From positions 46,180,845-46,244,844 of the forward strand of contig OX328125.1 in NCBI GenBank assembly GCA_946811695.1: a stretch of 64,000 nt of DNA. The letters are read 5' to 3'. Shown here one piece after another: positions 12,633 to 21,900 of the stretch; position 1 is the first letter of the stretch; each line of letters starts with the position of its first letter. The position numbers were made by a program, and so were the translations under genes. Origin of the DNA: Gonocerus acuteangulatus (Eukaryota; Arthropoda; Insecta; Hemiptera; Coreidae). The notes beneath the pieces were generated by a model, which was given only the letters and a program-made list of their open reading frames with translations, did no database searches and was not told the DNA's origin.

Positions 12633-15600
12633 TTTAACGGGGGTCATTTTCGGTGTCTACTAGGTAGGATCGATAAAGATTCGAAGAAATTTTCCTAAAA
12701 TTCCGTCATGAGTGTAACCTCAATAGCTACTTTCCTTCGGAGGAAAGTGCTAAAAGTAATAGAGTACAAATTTATTAAAACAAATAATAAACAACCTTAT
12801 TATGGACATTTTGTAAGATAATTTAATATGTAATGTCCAAGTGGTAGATATGCCTTAAAAGAAAACAACAAATTTAATAATATACAGATATTTATGTTTA
12901 TTATTTGATATTTAATATCCTGACCAGTATGATCTATTGTATTTTACAGGTTGAAAATGGCTTATAGCCGAAATGCTTCTGTAACAAAATTTAAATAACC
13001 TAGTGTGTGACATGCCGCACCCTATGTAACTTGAAAATAAAATATATGAAGACTGAATAAAGCTGTTACCAACTATCTACAACATCTTATTCTTCAACTT
13101 AGAATACCCATCCACATCCTACTTTATCATTAAATTTGCAAGTGTCTGTGTACGCCTTTATGGAATTAGAACAGTTAAATTTCTGTTCTATATTTCAATG
13201 TAAATATAAATGTTTATATTTTCTGAAATGTCAAAATGCTTACATGGATATATCCAATATTTCCTTTCGGTATCTTTTTCAATGTCATAATTATGAAATT
13301 TAGTATATCCCAGATTTTGAAGGCGAATATTTTCTATAAATAATGACTGCTAGAGTCATTAGCACCCAACGTACCCATTGATAAATTTATTAAACGCTGG
13401 GTTGGCCCAGGGACAGTCAGGGAGGCCGAATTCAACCCATGAACGAAGACACTAGAAGAAAAAATCTTTAGTGCTTGCTCGGGATTTGAACTCAGGTCCT
13501 CCAACTTATTAGTCCAGTGCTCTACCACTGAGCTAACCTCGTCCTCATAAACTAGACTTTTTACCTTAATATTTGAATGTATCTGTATGTTACAATGTAA
13601 ACTCTTATGTCAGTTTTCGGAATCTTTCTTTTATTAGAACAAAAATAAAAAAAGGCCACCCTTGATACAGGTCTTGTCCAACCCCTAACCTTTCTTCCAT
13701 CATATACACCAAACAATCTCAAAATAGGCAACCCCTGACACAGGACTTGTCCAGCCGCTAACCTTCCTTTCTTCTTGTGCACCAAACATTTTCTCAAAAT
13801 AGCAACCTCTAACACAGGTCTTGGAAACATGCTTATTAATTAAGATACAAAATTAATTATCTTGCTTTTCTAGTTTGCTACTTACAACATTTCAGTATAT
13901 ATGTCTCATATTGACACATATGCAACTCTTATCTCTGGAGGCAAGTATAAAAAACTAGGTATTGTAAATTGTTTTACATATACATACATATAGAAGCAAA
14001 AACAAAACAAAGAAAAAAAAGTTGACTTTACTCAAAATAAATTTTGTCCGCACTAGAGAACCTGATACCTCATTATAGAATAAGAGAAGTGTATTAATTG
14101 TATCAGTAGTTGACAGTTTGTAGCCTATCCTCAGAAAACATCCTCTTTCGGCCTATGTTACCTTCATTTCTCTTAATTTCATTCAATAATGAATAAGCTC
14201 CAAGGCCTCTGTTTAATAAATAATTTTTGTAATGATAGTTCATAATTTGTCAACACCTGATCATTCAAACCGACCAGCCAACCCCTATTCCATCACTTTC
14301 AGTTGTACCAGCTGAAACATGGTTTAACGTTGATAATGACGAAAACAAAGAAGAGGTTGATTGAAAAAAGACACTATTTTAATCTCAAATATTAAGCACA
14401 GTTTAAAATTTATAAAAGTATATTTTCAATGCAGACTGAAATTGAACATATTTATTATCTCTGCTTGCAGTCCGATACACAGCCTGCAGCCAGAAGTCCT
14501 TTGCCTGAAATCAAATGTTAAAGGAAATGGTAATTGTGAAGTTTAGGGGCCTCCTTACTGATTTTTTTTTTTGTTCTATGGGGTATGTTGATGCACTAAA
14601 CACGAATCCCTTATGAAAAAAAAAGACGCTCTCAAATTATTAAGCACTAAATTTCACTGTTATGCAGGTTAAAAAAGCTAGTGTAAACAACTATATTTGT
14701 AAACATGCACGTGCGTGGGTATGTAAAAATCCGTAATAAAGAAGTCTAATTTAAATTTACCAACACTTATTTAAATTTACCATCAGTTATTTATTAAGAA
14801 ACATTTTTTTGAATAATGAAACATTTTCCAATTTTTTTGTTTTGTTGTTGAAAATTATTATACAAAATAAATTCCTTAATATTTAGCTAATGCCTTTATA
14901 ATTCAAGCGCTTTGATAATTAAGAAAAATTCGAATAAATTTGCTTGATAATAATAATAAAGTCACACGAATTTATAGCAATTATTCACAGGAGAGAAGAA
15001 TTATTAAATTTTTTAGTCGAAAACAATCTTTTTAGCCAAATTTCTCTTCAAATCTGTTCATAAATATGAAGACTGCTGAAAGACATTTTTCGGTGTCACA
15101 GCGGATTAGTATCCACCGAATATCGCTTCTGAAGATGTCTAGCATATAGGCTAAAGAAGAATGAAGTATTTATGTTTCTGTTTTAAGTATTTATATTTAT
15201 TTTTTATTATGGGCTATGTGTTTCTGCTTGCTCAAGAAGATATCGAAGCTGTAGTCAATTAAAATTAATATAATTCTATTAATTTTTGCTAGTTGGATTG
15301 ACTAGAGTTTTGATATCCTTTTGAGCAAGCAAAGCGAGCGAAAACGCATAGCACATATCCCATAATGCGGCAGGTTAGACGGGTGAGGAGACTCTTAAAA
15401 TTTACAATTATTTTTCAATAAATAATTTATGTACATTTCAAATGAGAGTTCTTTATTTCCCAATTTTATATCCCTGCCCTGCGCATGCACATGTTTACAA
15501 TTATCGCTTACACTAGCTTTCCTAACCTGCACAGCAGAGAACTTTAGTGCTTAATAACTTTTTTCCTAGTTGAGGGCGACTTTTTTTTTTTAACGGATTT

Positions 15601-15909
15601 GTGTTTAGTGCATCAAAATACCTCATAGAACTACCAGAAAAAAATATTGGTGAGGAGGCCCCTAAACTTCAAGAAAAAAGCTATATAAAAGCAATAAAAG
15701 TGTAGGTCAAATATGACCACTATCATGCTTAATGAAAATTAAGTATACTCAATACCCCACCGGGAGAAGTATGGTTATGTTCATTTTGGAAATGAAGGAG
15801 TTCACATTTCTCAGTCATTATTTTGGTAAATGTGAAGACGCGGGGTCTGGGCACCGATCGTTTTGAAATTTTGCACTATAACGTATTTTGATGCACTAAA
15901 CACGAATCC

Positions 15910-15943
<34 letters not shown>

Positions 15944-18524
15944 GCTCTCCACTAGGAAAGAAGTTATGAAGCACTGAAGTTCACTGTTGTGCGGGTTCTG
16001 AAAGCTGACGTAAACAACGTATTTGTAAACATGCGCATGCGCGGAGATGTAAGATTGGCAAACAAAGAACTGTTATTTCAAATGTTTATAAACTATTTAT
16101 TTACAAATCATTGTAAATTTGGGCGTCCTCACCTGTCGTAACATGTCGCTTATGGGCATACGTGCTGTGTGTTTCCGCTCGCTCAAGAAGATATCAAAAC
16201 TCGCTAAAATTAATAGAATTCTACTATGTCATATTCAGCTTATTTAATTGCAATTGGTCCCCTCATTTTCTACAAAGTCTATGATTATTTATAACGTTAT
16301 TTTTGACCAAAAAATTGACAAAAACTCCTCTCTATTATGAACCAAAATAATGAATTCGCATAACTTCATTGTTATTAATACTCCTCTAACTATTCTAAAT
16401 AATTAGATGGCGCAAATGGCAGGAACTATAAAGGCATTAGCTAATTATGAAGGTACTTCTGTTATATAATATTTGTCAGCAGCAAAATAAAAAATTTAAA
16501 GAATGGTTTATTATTTTAAAAAATATGTTTGAATAAATAACTGTAGATAAATTGAAATAATTGATGGTAAATTTCAATTAGACTTCTTTATTACGGACTT
16601 TTCCATACCCGCATGTTGACAAACATAGTAGGTTACATTACCTTTCACAACCCACACAACAGTAAAATTTAGTGCTTCATAACTTCTTTCCTAGTGGAGA
16701 GCGAGTTTTTTTTTTTTTAACGGATTCGTGTTTAGTGCATCAAAATACGTTATAGTGCAAAGTTTCAAAACGATTGGTGCCCAGGCCCCAAAAAAAGGTC
16801 TTCACATTTACCATTATTTTTTGTAAATAATAATTGAAGTATACCGTCCATCGACTTTATGAAGAGTTTTTCATGCGGATGTCTCAGACAGAGCTCAATA
16901 TAGTATCGTCAATTAATAATTCATCACCATCAGACATCTATTCGCTTGGACCATTATCAATTTTGAAATAATTTAAAAGTAATTTACTAGGATAAGAAGA
17001 AAAAAAAATGAATTCGATTTTTTTTATTCTCTAAAATAGGGAACTTATTCAAATTGAAAGTACAGAACAACATAAAAGAAAATTCTTAAATTTATTTATA
17101 AATGCATCGGTAACAGGATTCACTATTGTTATTTTTATACAAACACATAAACAACTTGAGATGACCTCTTAAAAAATAAAATATAATTATTTAATTTTTG
17201 TCTTATTTTAATGGAAACAAAAACACATTACCTTTGGTTTAGAAACTACAGCTGGTTTAGTAAATGGATTTACAACCCTAGCTTCAGCAAATAGCTGTTC
17301 TTGATTCCCATCATAAAATCTTTCCATTAGCTTTTCTTTATCCCATTTAAAATGGTTAAGTAAGATACGAGTAGTTGTAGCAGGGATCTTCAGAACAAAA
17401 GAAATGGCAGTTTTAGTAATTTTGACAAAAAAATATTTTCAGCCAAAATACATATCAAGCACTGAAGCCTTAATTTAAATTGATCCATTTATATAGAAAC
17501 TGAGACTTAAAATTGACCTTCAAAAATTAGGAAGAAGTTAAAATTAAAAGAATAAGGCATAAGCAGAAAAAAAAAAACATGTACAAACAGCATAATAAAT
17601 AATTCAACCTAATAATATTCAACTGATGGCAATAAAAATTAATAAGTAATAGAAGACAAAGGCATGACAGAACCAGGTCACAAATAATAAACAACATTTA
17701 ACAACTTTAAATATCAACTAATTTATTGGATTTTTCTAAAAAGAATAAAACAATTCAAGGAAGTAATAATGTAGATTGTTACAATTTTTTGTTGGTTATC
17801 TTGAAACTATTAGAATTAAATGCGTTGAACAAAACTAGAGAATAAGAAGGTTAAAGTTAAAATTCAATAATACTTTATTTAATAATTGGCTGAATATAAG
17901 GGAGTAAGAAATAAAAAACATTCAGGTATAAATGTACCTATCAAATGTCAAATAATCAAAATCATTAGGAAGCTAGAAATCAAGAGACAATACAAAATAA
18001 AATTTGTACAATAGAGTGAAATGATAAATTCTTAATTACAAGCATCCAATAACACCAGTATGTAAACAATGTCATAGAAGACAATGTCCACAAAGACTAC
18101 GTTAGAAAGTTGACATAGAAATTATTGACGCAAAATTTGGGTTAACTATAAATGATTAATTAGGAAAATTTCATTAAAGTGCATTCTATCAATGTTCTAT
18201 TGTGACAAAAGACAAGGATATTCAACCTTGAGGAAGAAAGTATAAATAGTGTAAGGAATAAAATGGCTTGAAGTTTCTAACCTCATTCAAGGGCACTTAA
18301 AATAAAAGTCCTTTTACCTCAACAACTGTATTGACATCTTTGATGCAGTCGACCATATGTTGAACAATTTGCTCGGTTGACAGTACTTCGAAAGGATAAT
18401 CGTCTATATCTGGTTGCCTCTCTTTACCACTATTTCCAACGTCCATAGCAAAATCTACATCGTCTCCACTTGATTCATTCCCCGAGTCGACTTCTTCGTA
18501 ATAAGTCTCCTCTTCTGAATCCAT
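1..18524 (-). CDS. ari-1: E3 ubiquitin-protein ligase ariadne-1 (RBR family), 3' end outside window
   Basis: RBR E3 ligase: it takes ubiquitin from an E2 (UBCH7 type) onto a RING2 cysteine before passing it to substrate, and in the known family it works with neddylated cullin-RING ligases. Exons read on the minus strand: 18318-18524, 17232-17387, 11415-11486, 9220-9435, 7930-8151, 3939-4069, 3630-3834, 636-749 and 1-35 (cut by the window). All junctions are GT-AG and in phase, giving about 452 residues; roughly 50-100 C-terminal residues lie outside. The N-terminus is acidic (residues 1-45) and followed by a UBA-like region. RING1 starts at the CEIC cysteines near residue 135, IBR covers about 205-280, and RING2 (292-323) has the catalytic Cys in GGCNHMVC at about C306. 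The Ariadne helical domain follows ([15 protein letters not shown], then [16 protein letters not shown]). The start Met opens the acidic box typical of the family. Introns 2 (5.7 kb), 5 and 7 are full of transposons. It is divergently arranged with ULK3. Confidence 0.95.
59..561. mobile_element. TTTAG-rich non-autonomous hAT-type MITE
   Basis: The ends are inverted repeats: CAGTGTTGGGCAAAACTA on the left, and its match with one mismatch on the right. Both sides carry the exact 8-bp duplication AAATCTAT (51-58 and 562-569). The 8-bp duplication and CAG-N-G-TGGG ends fit the hAT superfamily. The interior is almost entirely degenerate TTTAG/CTAAA repeats in inverted halves, so the whole element can fold back. 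No coding potential. It lies in the last visible ari-1 intron. Confidence 0.85.
1563..1676 (+). repeat. SINE-B tail fragment running into an (AT)n microsatellite
   Basis: A short piece matching the 3' tail of SINE-B (GTTAATACGCCATTAAAA) is followed directly by ACACACACAGAC and then about 70 bp of AT dinucleotides (1605-1675). Confidence 0.6.
1940..2145 (+). repeat. Degenerate minisatellite with about 40-bp units
   Basis: CTATCTA/CTATCTC followed by ...GTACGGAGTC recurs at about 40-bp spacing, four to five times, with drift. The reading frames that cross it are by-products of the repeat. Confidence 0.5.
2931..3136. repeat. Short fold-back element (MITE-like)
   Basis: Two arms of about 52 bp, TTTAGGGGTTTTTCAATGTG on the left and its inverted partner ending CTCCTAAATT on the right, with a few mismatches, flank an A/T-rich centre. 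No clear target duplication was seen. It lies in the ari-1 intron between exons 7 and 8. Confidence 0.6.
5260..5967 (+). pseudogene. piggyBac transposase pseudogene (C-terminal part)
   Basis: Conserved piggyBac blocks are readable on the plus strand: [15 protein letters not shown], then [14 protein letters not shown], then RIKIRSKK followed by an in-frame TGA where the family has W. The end is the cysteine-rich C-terminal finger (RRRCRKC...YKCEKC...LHPE), whose last cysteine is replaced by Tyr. Frameshifts near 5365 and 5630 and TGA stops near 5474 and 5603 kill the frame. The N-terminal two thirds, including the first catalytic aspartates, is missing. A 239-codon antisense frame over the same bases is a shadow. 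Confidence 0.8.
6009..6989 (-). mobile_element. Internally deleted Tigger/pogo element
   Basis: Terminal inverted repeats of 23 bp starting CAGTAGGGTTCC, with one mismatch between ends, are flanked by TA on both sides (6007-6008 and 6990-6991), as expected for Tc1/mariner-pogo elements. Of the 981 bp, only the C-terminal part of the transposase remains. It is inserted just after the stop codon of the piggyBac transposase remnant. Confidence 0.88.
6467..6907 (-). pseudogene. Tigger-type DDE transposase, C-terminal fragment
   Basis: The frame reads [18 protein letters not shown] near its start, the conserved block before the last catalytic acidic residue of the jerky/Tigger DDE domain, then KNLWPRII and a degenerate C-terminus. 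The frame is open for 146 codons. The helix-turn-helix DNA-binding region and first catalytic residues are absent, so it cannot be active. Confidence 0.85.
8831..9025 (+). mobile_element. Remnant of the CATGGGCG hAT-type MITE family
   Basis: It shares the internal block GGAATACTAACAA...CTTGGAATAGTTA and the G-tract-AGCC...CCCC end with the copies at 47.2 and 56 kb. The terminal repeats have decayed. Confidence 0.6.
9652..10068. mobile_element. Candidate piggyBac-like MITE
   Basis: Bounded by TTAA (9652 and 10065). The left end TTAACACTTTGAGGACCG and inverted right end TTAATATGTTCGGGCCC match only weakly. Near the right end a 35-40-bp block (ACGCATATGCCAC...GCTGGGCCC) is present twice. Two overlapping minus-strand frames across it show no family I recognise. 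Confidence 0.45.
10500..10850 (+). pseudogene. Possible LINE reverse-transcriptase C-terminal relic
   Basis: With stops ignored, the plus strand reads NEEI...[11 protein letters not shown]...NRINRA, resembling the (W)FGHV-RM block after the reverse transcriptase in several LINE clades. It is riddled with stops. The match is weak and could be chance. Confidence 0.3.
10850..11282. mobile_element. Fold-back MITE, copy 1
   Basis: Inverted arms contain ACTGATTATGTCTCGTTTAG and GGGAAGGCTTTGAGAGGTCA, and their complements near 11165-11230; the outer parts share GGAAATATTCCC. A partial relative lies at 21185-21470. Confidence 0.65.
11650..12757 (-). mobile_element. Tandem-unit element family H, copy H1
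   Basis: On the minus strand it has, in order: a terminal hairpin ACTTTCC-TTCGGA-GGAAAGT (12729-12748), an AT microsatellite (12579-12629), several diverged units of about 145 bp (each with a C- or G-tract beside TTTACTCCGGACCC and ending in AACGAAACTTGGTATTCG-like sequence), a block with GGGGCGCTGTATC, then a tail GAAGTTTTTGTATATTTATT and an AT-rich end. No protein. Other copies: 33.4 kb, 50.5-51.9 kb and 63.2 kb to the window end. Confidence 0.7.
13334..13552 (-). mobile_element. tRNA-derived SINE, family C
   Basis: Read on the minus strand it opens with a tRNA-like head: A box TTAGCTCAGTGGTAGAGCAC and B box GAGTTCAAATCCCG, followed by a tRNA-unrelated body. The cloverleaf 3' half is not tRNA-like, so it is not a tRNA gene. 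It shares head and body with 50622-50945. Confidence 0.8.
13648..13825. repeat. Tandem repeat with about 75-bp units
   Basis: About 2.4 units containing ACACAGG(A/T)CTTGTCCA, CTAACCTTTC and CACCAAACA...CTCAAAATA. Confidence 0.7.
14529..15670. mobile_element. Long-TIR DNA element, copy 1
   Basis: Outer arms of roughly 200 bp are inverted copies: GTTTAGGGGCCTCCT and later TTTTGATGCACTAAACAC on one side, with complements at 15545-15665. They share the TGCACTAAACACGAATCCG block with the next element. The middle (15110-15365) holds a second inverted pair around GCTCAAGAAGATATC. No transposase frame. Confidence 0.7.
15825..16812. mobile_element. Long-TIR DNA element, copy 2, with 8-bp duplication
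   Basis: Ends are GGTAAATGTGAAGAC and its inverted partner, and the arms match for more than 100 bp. It is flanked by ATTATTTT at 15817-15824 and 16813-16820. Only about 150 bp separate it from copy 1. No open frame, so non-autonomous. Confidence 0.8.
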
Positions 18525-18998
18525 AACTTAAATTTCAAGTCAATTAGTTAGAACAAGTATAACAGATACACAATATACTATTAAGAGTTTATAATGTCCA
18601 GCTTAATTTAGAATCAAAAACCTAAATAACATTACTGGCACCTGCCTAAACTGAACTCACTAACAACACGTGACGTCATCAGCAGAATTGAAAGAAACTT
18701 CAAGCTTACTGAAGTAAATAAAAACAATTCGCATAAGACTGCCTTCTTTAAGTAACAAAATAATAAAAATTAGGATTTATTGGGATATCAAAATATTGTA
18801 ATACTCCTAATGTTTGTAAAATAATGTAAACTTATATAACAGATATCGACCCAATATTGAATCACTGTAGTTCTGATTAGGAAGGCTTCAGCTTCACTGT
18901 TTATCAGCATTTTGAATGTGACAGAAATGATCATGACAAGTAAATTCCTGAAGTTTTTTGAAGATCGTATAATGTAGATCGAAGTTATATACTTTGGA
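18525..18998. promoter_or_regulatory. Divergent promoter region of ari-1 and ULK3
   Basis: The two start codons point away from each other and are 474 bp apart, so both promoters and 5' UTRs must lie here unless there are upstream non-coding exons. The only strong motif cluster is at 18667-18678. There is no obvious TATA box at a fixed distance from either start. Confidence 0.7.
18667..18678. promoter_or_regulatory. Overlapping E-box and CRE
   Basis: CACGTGACGTCA combines the palindromic E-box CACGTG (18667-18672) and the full CRE TGACGTCA (18671-18678). The first binds bHLH-Zip factors such as USF/MITF/Myc types and the second binds CREB/ATF types. That they act here is inference. Confidence 0.6.
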
Positions 18999-21900
18999 AT
19001 GGCTAAAGCAAATAAAATAGACACTCTTCATGTCGAAGGAATTCATTTCCTTTCCATTATCGGGAAAGGAAACTTTTCCTGTGTTTACAAAGGAGTTGAC
19101 ATGGTAAATGGATTTTTGTTCACTAAAAATATTTGGTAATACCCCATTTTATGGTATCAGAAGGGATTGTTGGTTAATACAACGTCATTAGCAATTCTGA
19201 ACAATGTTGACATATTTTATACACTGATACAGTGTATTTGACTTAAAATGTAAGGTTAAATTACTAAGTTTAAGTAACATTTTAATGTTACTAATATAAT
19301 ATTTAATATTCTAAATAATGTATCTTGATTGCTAGATGTTTTTATAGTATGATTGGCTTCTTGAATATTATGGAGTATAAAGAAAGTTACCTTTTCGAAG
19401 TGTTAAAGATGCCTAATGGCCCTGAGTGTGATATTTTGTGCCTAGGTTTGTGCGTTCGATTCTCAGGAGGACTAGTGGCTTGTCTTAAAAAAGAAACAAA
19501 AGAAGTCATCACCCCTCTCCTCTCTAGCAAAGGGTGGTAATCCATCACAAAAATCCCTGTTATTAATATTTAAATTTTAACGTCCATTTATTATTAACTA
19601 CGAATTTTAGGACGGGTTATCTATAGGTTACCACCCTTTTCTAGCCAGGATAGGAGTGATTCCTTTTCTTTTTTCGAAAGAAATGCCACCACCTCTAGTG
19701 GGAACCGAACCCACGATCTTTGGCACGGAGTGTTAAGTGCTCACACCTTAACCCTCACGGCCATCGGGTCTCCCTGTTATTAATAAAGATACCTTAAAAT
19801 TAAAATAGACGAAAGTTCAAGACTTTCCAAATAGTTTTTGGGAAAAAATTATTCTTACTATGGGTTCCATCATGAAGATTACAATAAGCTCCTATCTAAT
19901 ATTGGTGAGGTTTAATCCCCTCCCTCTAAATTCCTTCCCATTTCTTCTAATTGTATGTAAAGTGTGATTCATTTATCTCTTAATTTTATATTTATCAATA
20001 ATATGTTAATTACGTTATAGTGCGAATTAGTGATAGAATTCCAACATACATCATATGGATGGTCACAGGGAATAAGTTGGTAAGTCAAAAAATGGGCATA
20101 ACGTCTTACGGCCCTACGATTATATCCTGACACTTATGAGTAGTGTAAAGAAGTCACTATGTCACAGCCTTGATCGTTTGAAATTTAAAAATATGTGGGT
20201 TTCTATGCATCTCCGAAAATGGTATGTTTTCTTCATAAAATTCTGTCTTAAAGAGCTGCTCTGAAAAGTTGAGATTTTGAACTTACCAAGTTATTCCCTG
20301 TGACCATCCATATATCCTTATTAGGTAGGGAGAGCTCTGTTCTAAGTAACTCTGCCTTCATATTTGTCTAAAGGCTTCCGTAATAGAAAGTTTTGAAAAT
20401 TAATAAGAATAATTCATTCATTTTTTTCTTTTCCATGTGCTAGAAAGACATGAAAAATGTTGCAATAAAAGAAATTGAGAAAAAAAACCTCACTAAAGGA
20501 AAAGCTGATGTTATTGTTTCCGAAATTGAAATTATGAAGTCTTTGAATCATCCAAACATTGTTAGGATGTTGGATTTCAAATGGAATAAAGAGTAAGTCA
20601 TTTTATTGTTGTTTTGTTTTGATCCTTACAATGAAAGAAAATATTTACTTTTATTTAATTTTCTGTTATTTACCAAAGTTTCTCATCTCATACTTTTTAA
20701 GGCTTTTGCCTCCAGGATAAGACTTTTAGCACATTTCATTGAATGCTATTGACCTTCAACTGTTAAGACAATAATGTAATTATTTATCGATTGCAAGTGT
20801 TTGTTGTTTTTTCCTTCCTCTTTTGCTCAGAATTAACTTCCTCTTGTTCCCAAGTTAATGAAGAAAAGAAAACACTTTATGAATTAAGGAAAAGAAGGAG
20901 GCCTAGGCTGATTCACGCTAGACCGTGCCCGGCCGGGACACGGTGAAACAATCATACTAGCATTTTCAATGGACTCGTTCACGCAACACCAGGCCGAGTC
21001 CGTGTTTTTTGCGTGTGTGATTGCTTCACCGTGTCCATGACCCGGCAGGGTCTAGTGTTAATCGGGCTTTATTCATTTTGTATATGTGCCAAATGGTTTC
21101 TATTATAGGTGCAGATAAATAAAAAAATATTTATACATGAGATTTAATCTCATGCATAAATTTAATTCTCGATGGTTCCCCTATATGCAAATTCTCATTT
21201 CAAGGAATAACACGATTCGTGAAACATTATAAAAACTGATTATGTCTTGTTTAAGACTAGGGAAGGCTTTGAGAGGTTAGGCAAAGAAAATAGTCTAATA
21301 TATATCAACACTAAGCTAAAAATAATACTAAAAACGTTTTAAACCTCCTAGTGATGAGCTTATTCCAGAGAGAATTTTTACCGCCAATTTCTTGCACAGA
21401 GAATAAAGGTCACACCCTTTTCCCTCCAACTAAACCATCTATTTGAACAGGCTTTAGGCATATTCCTGGTATGGTGAATACTTTTTTTTACAGGAAGTGC
21501 ATGCCTAATTAGCTATTCTACATTATTTAGTCTATACTAATTACATTAATCTGAATTTTTAGAATACTTATGGGCGTGAGAAATTATAATTTAATTGTTT
21601 ATATAGACAAAGAAAATAAAACTTGTCAAAAAAGCATTAATTATATTTCGCTTAGTCCTAAATTGGCCATATGCGAATAATAATAGTTTTATTGGGTACT
21701 TACGTATTAGCTTCAACGCAGGTTAAACAACTGGCTCTCAGAGATGTGGATCATCACCAGGTCAGAGATCTGGATCATCAGCCAAGGGGTCAATTGAACT
21801 TTTGCCAATATGGCGACAGGATTATCAACAATTTTGGTTGATTAGTTTCGATATAATCTAGAGGAAACGCATAGTACTTATGTTAATGGCATAATTGCTA

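Noticed and set aside
13334..13552. tRNA-like A and B boxes, possible tRNA gene
   Set aside because: No pairable acceptor stem, and the same head recurs with a fixed non-tRNA body; it is a SINE. The same applies to families A and B.
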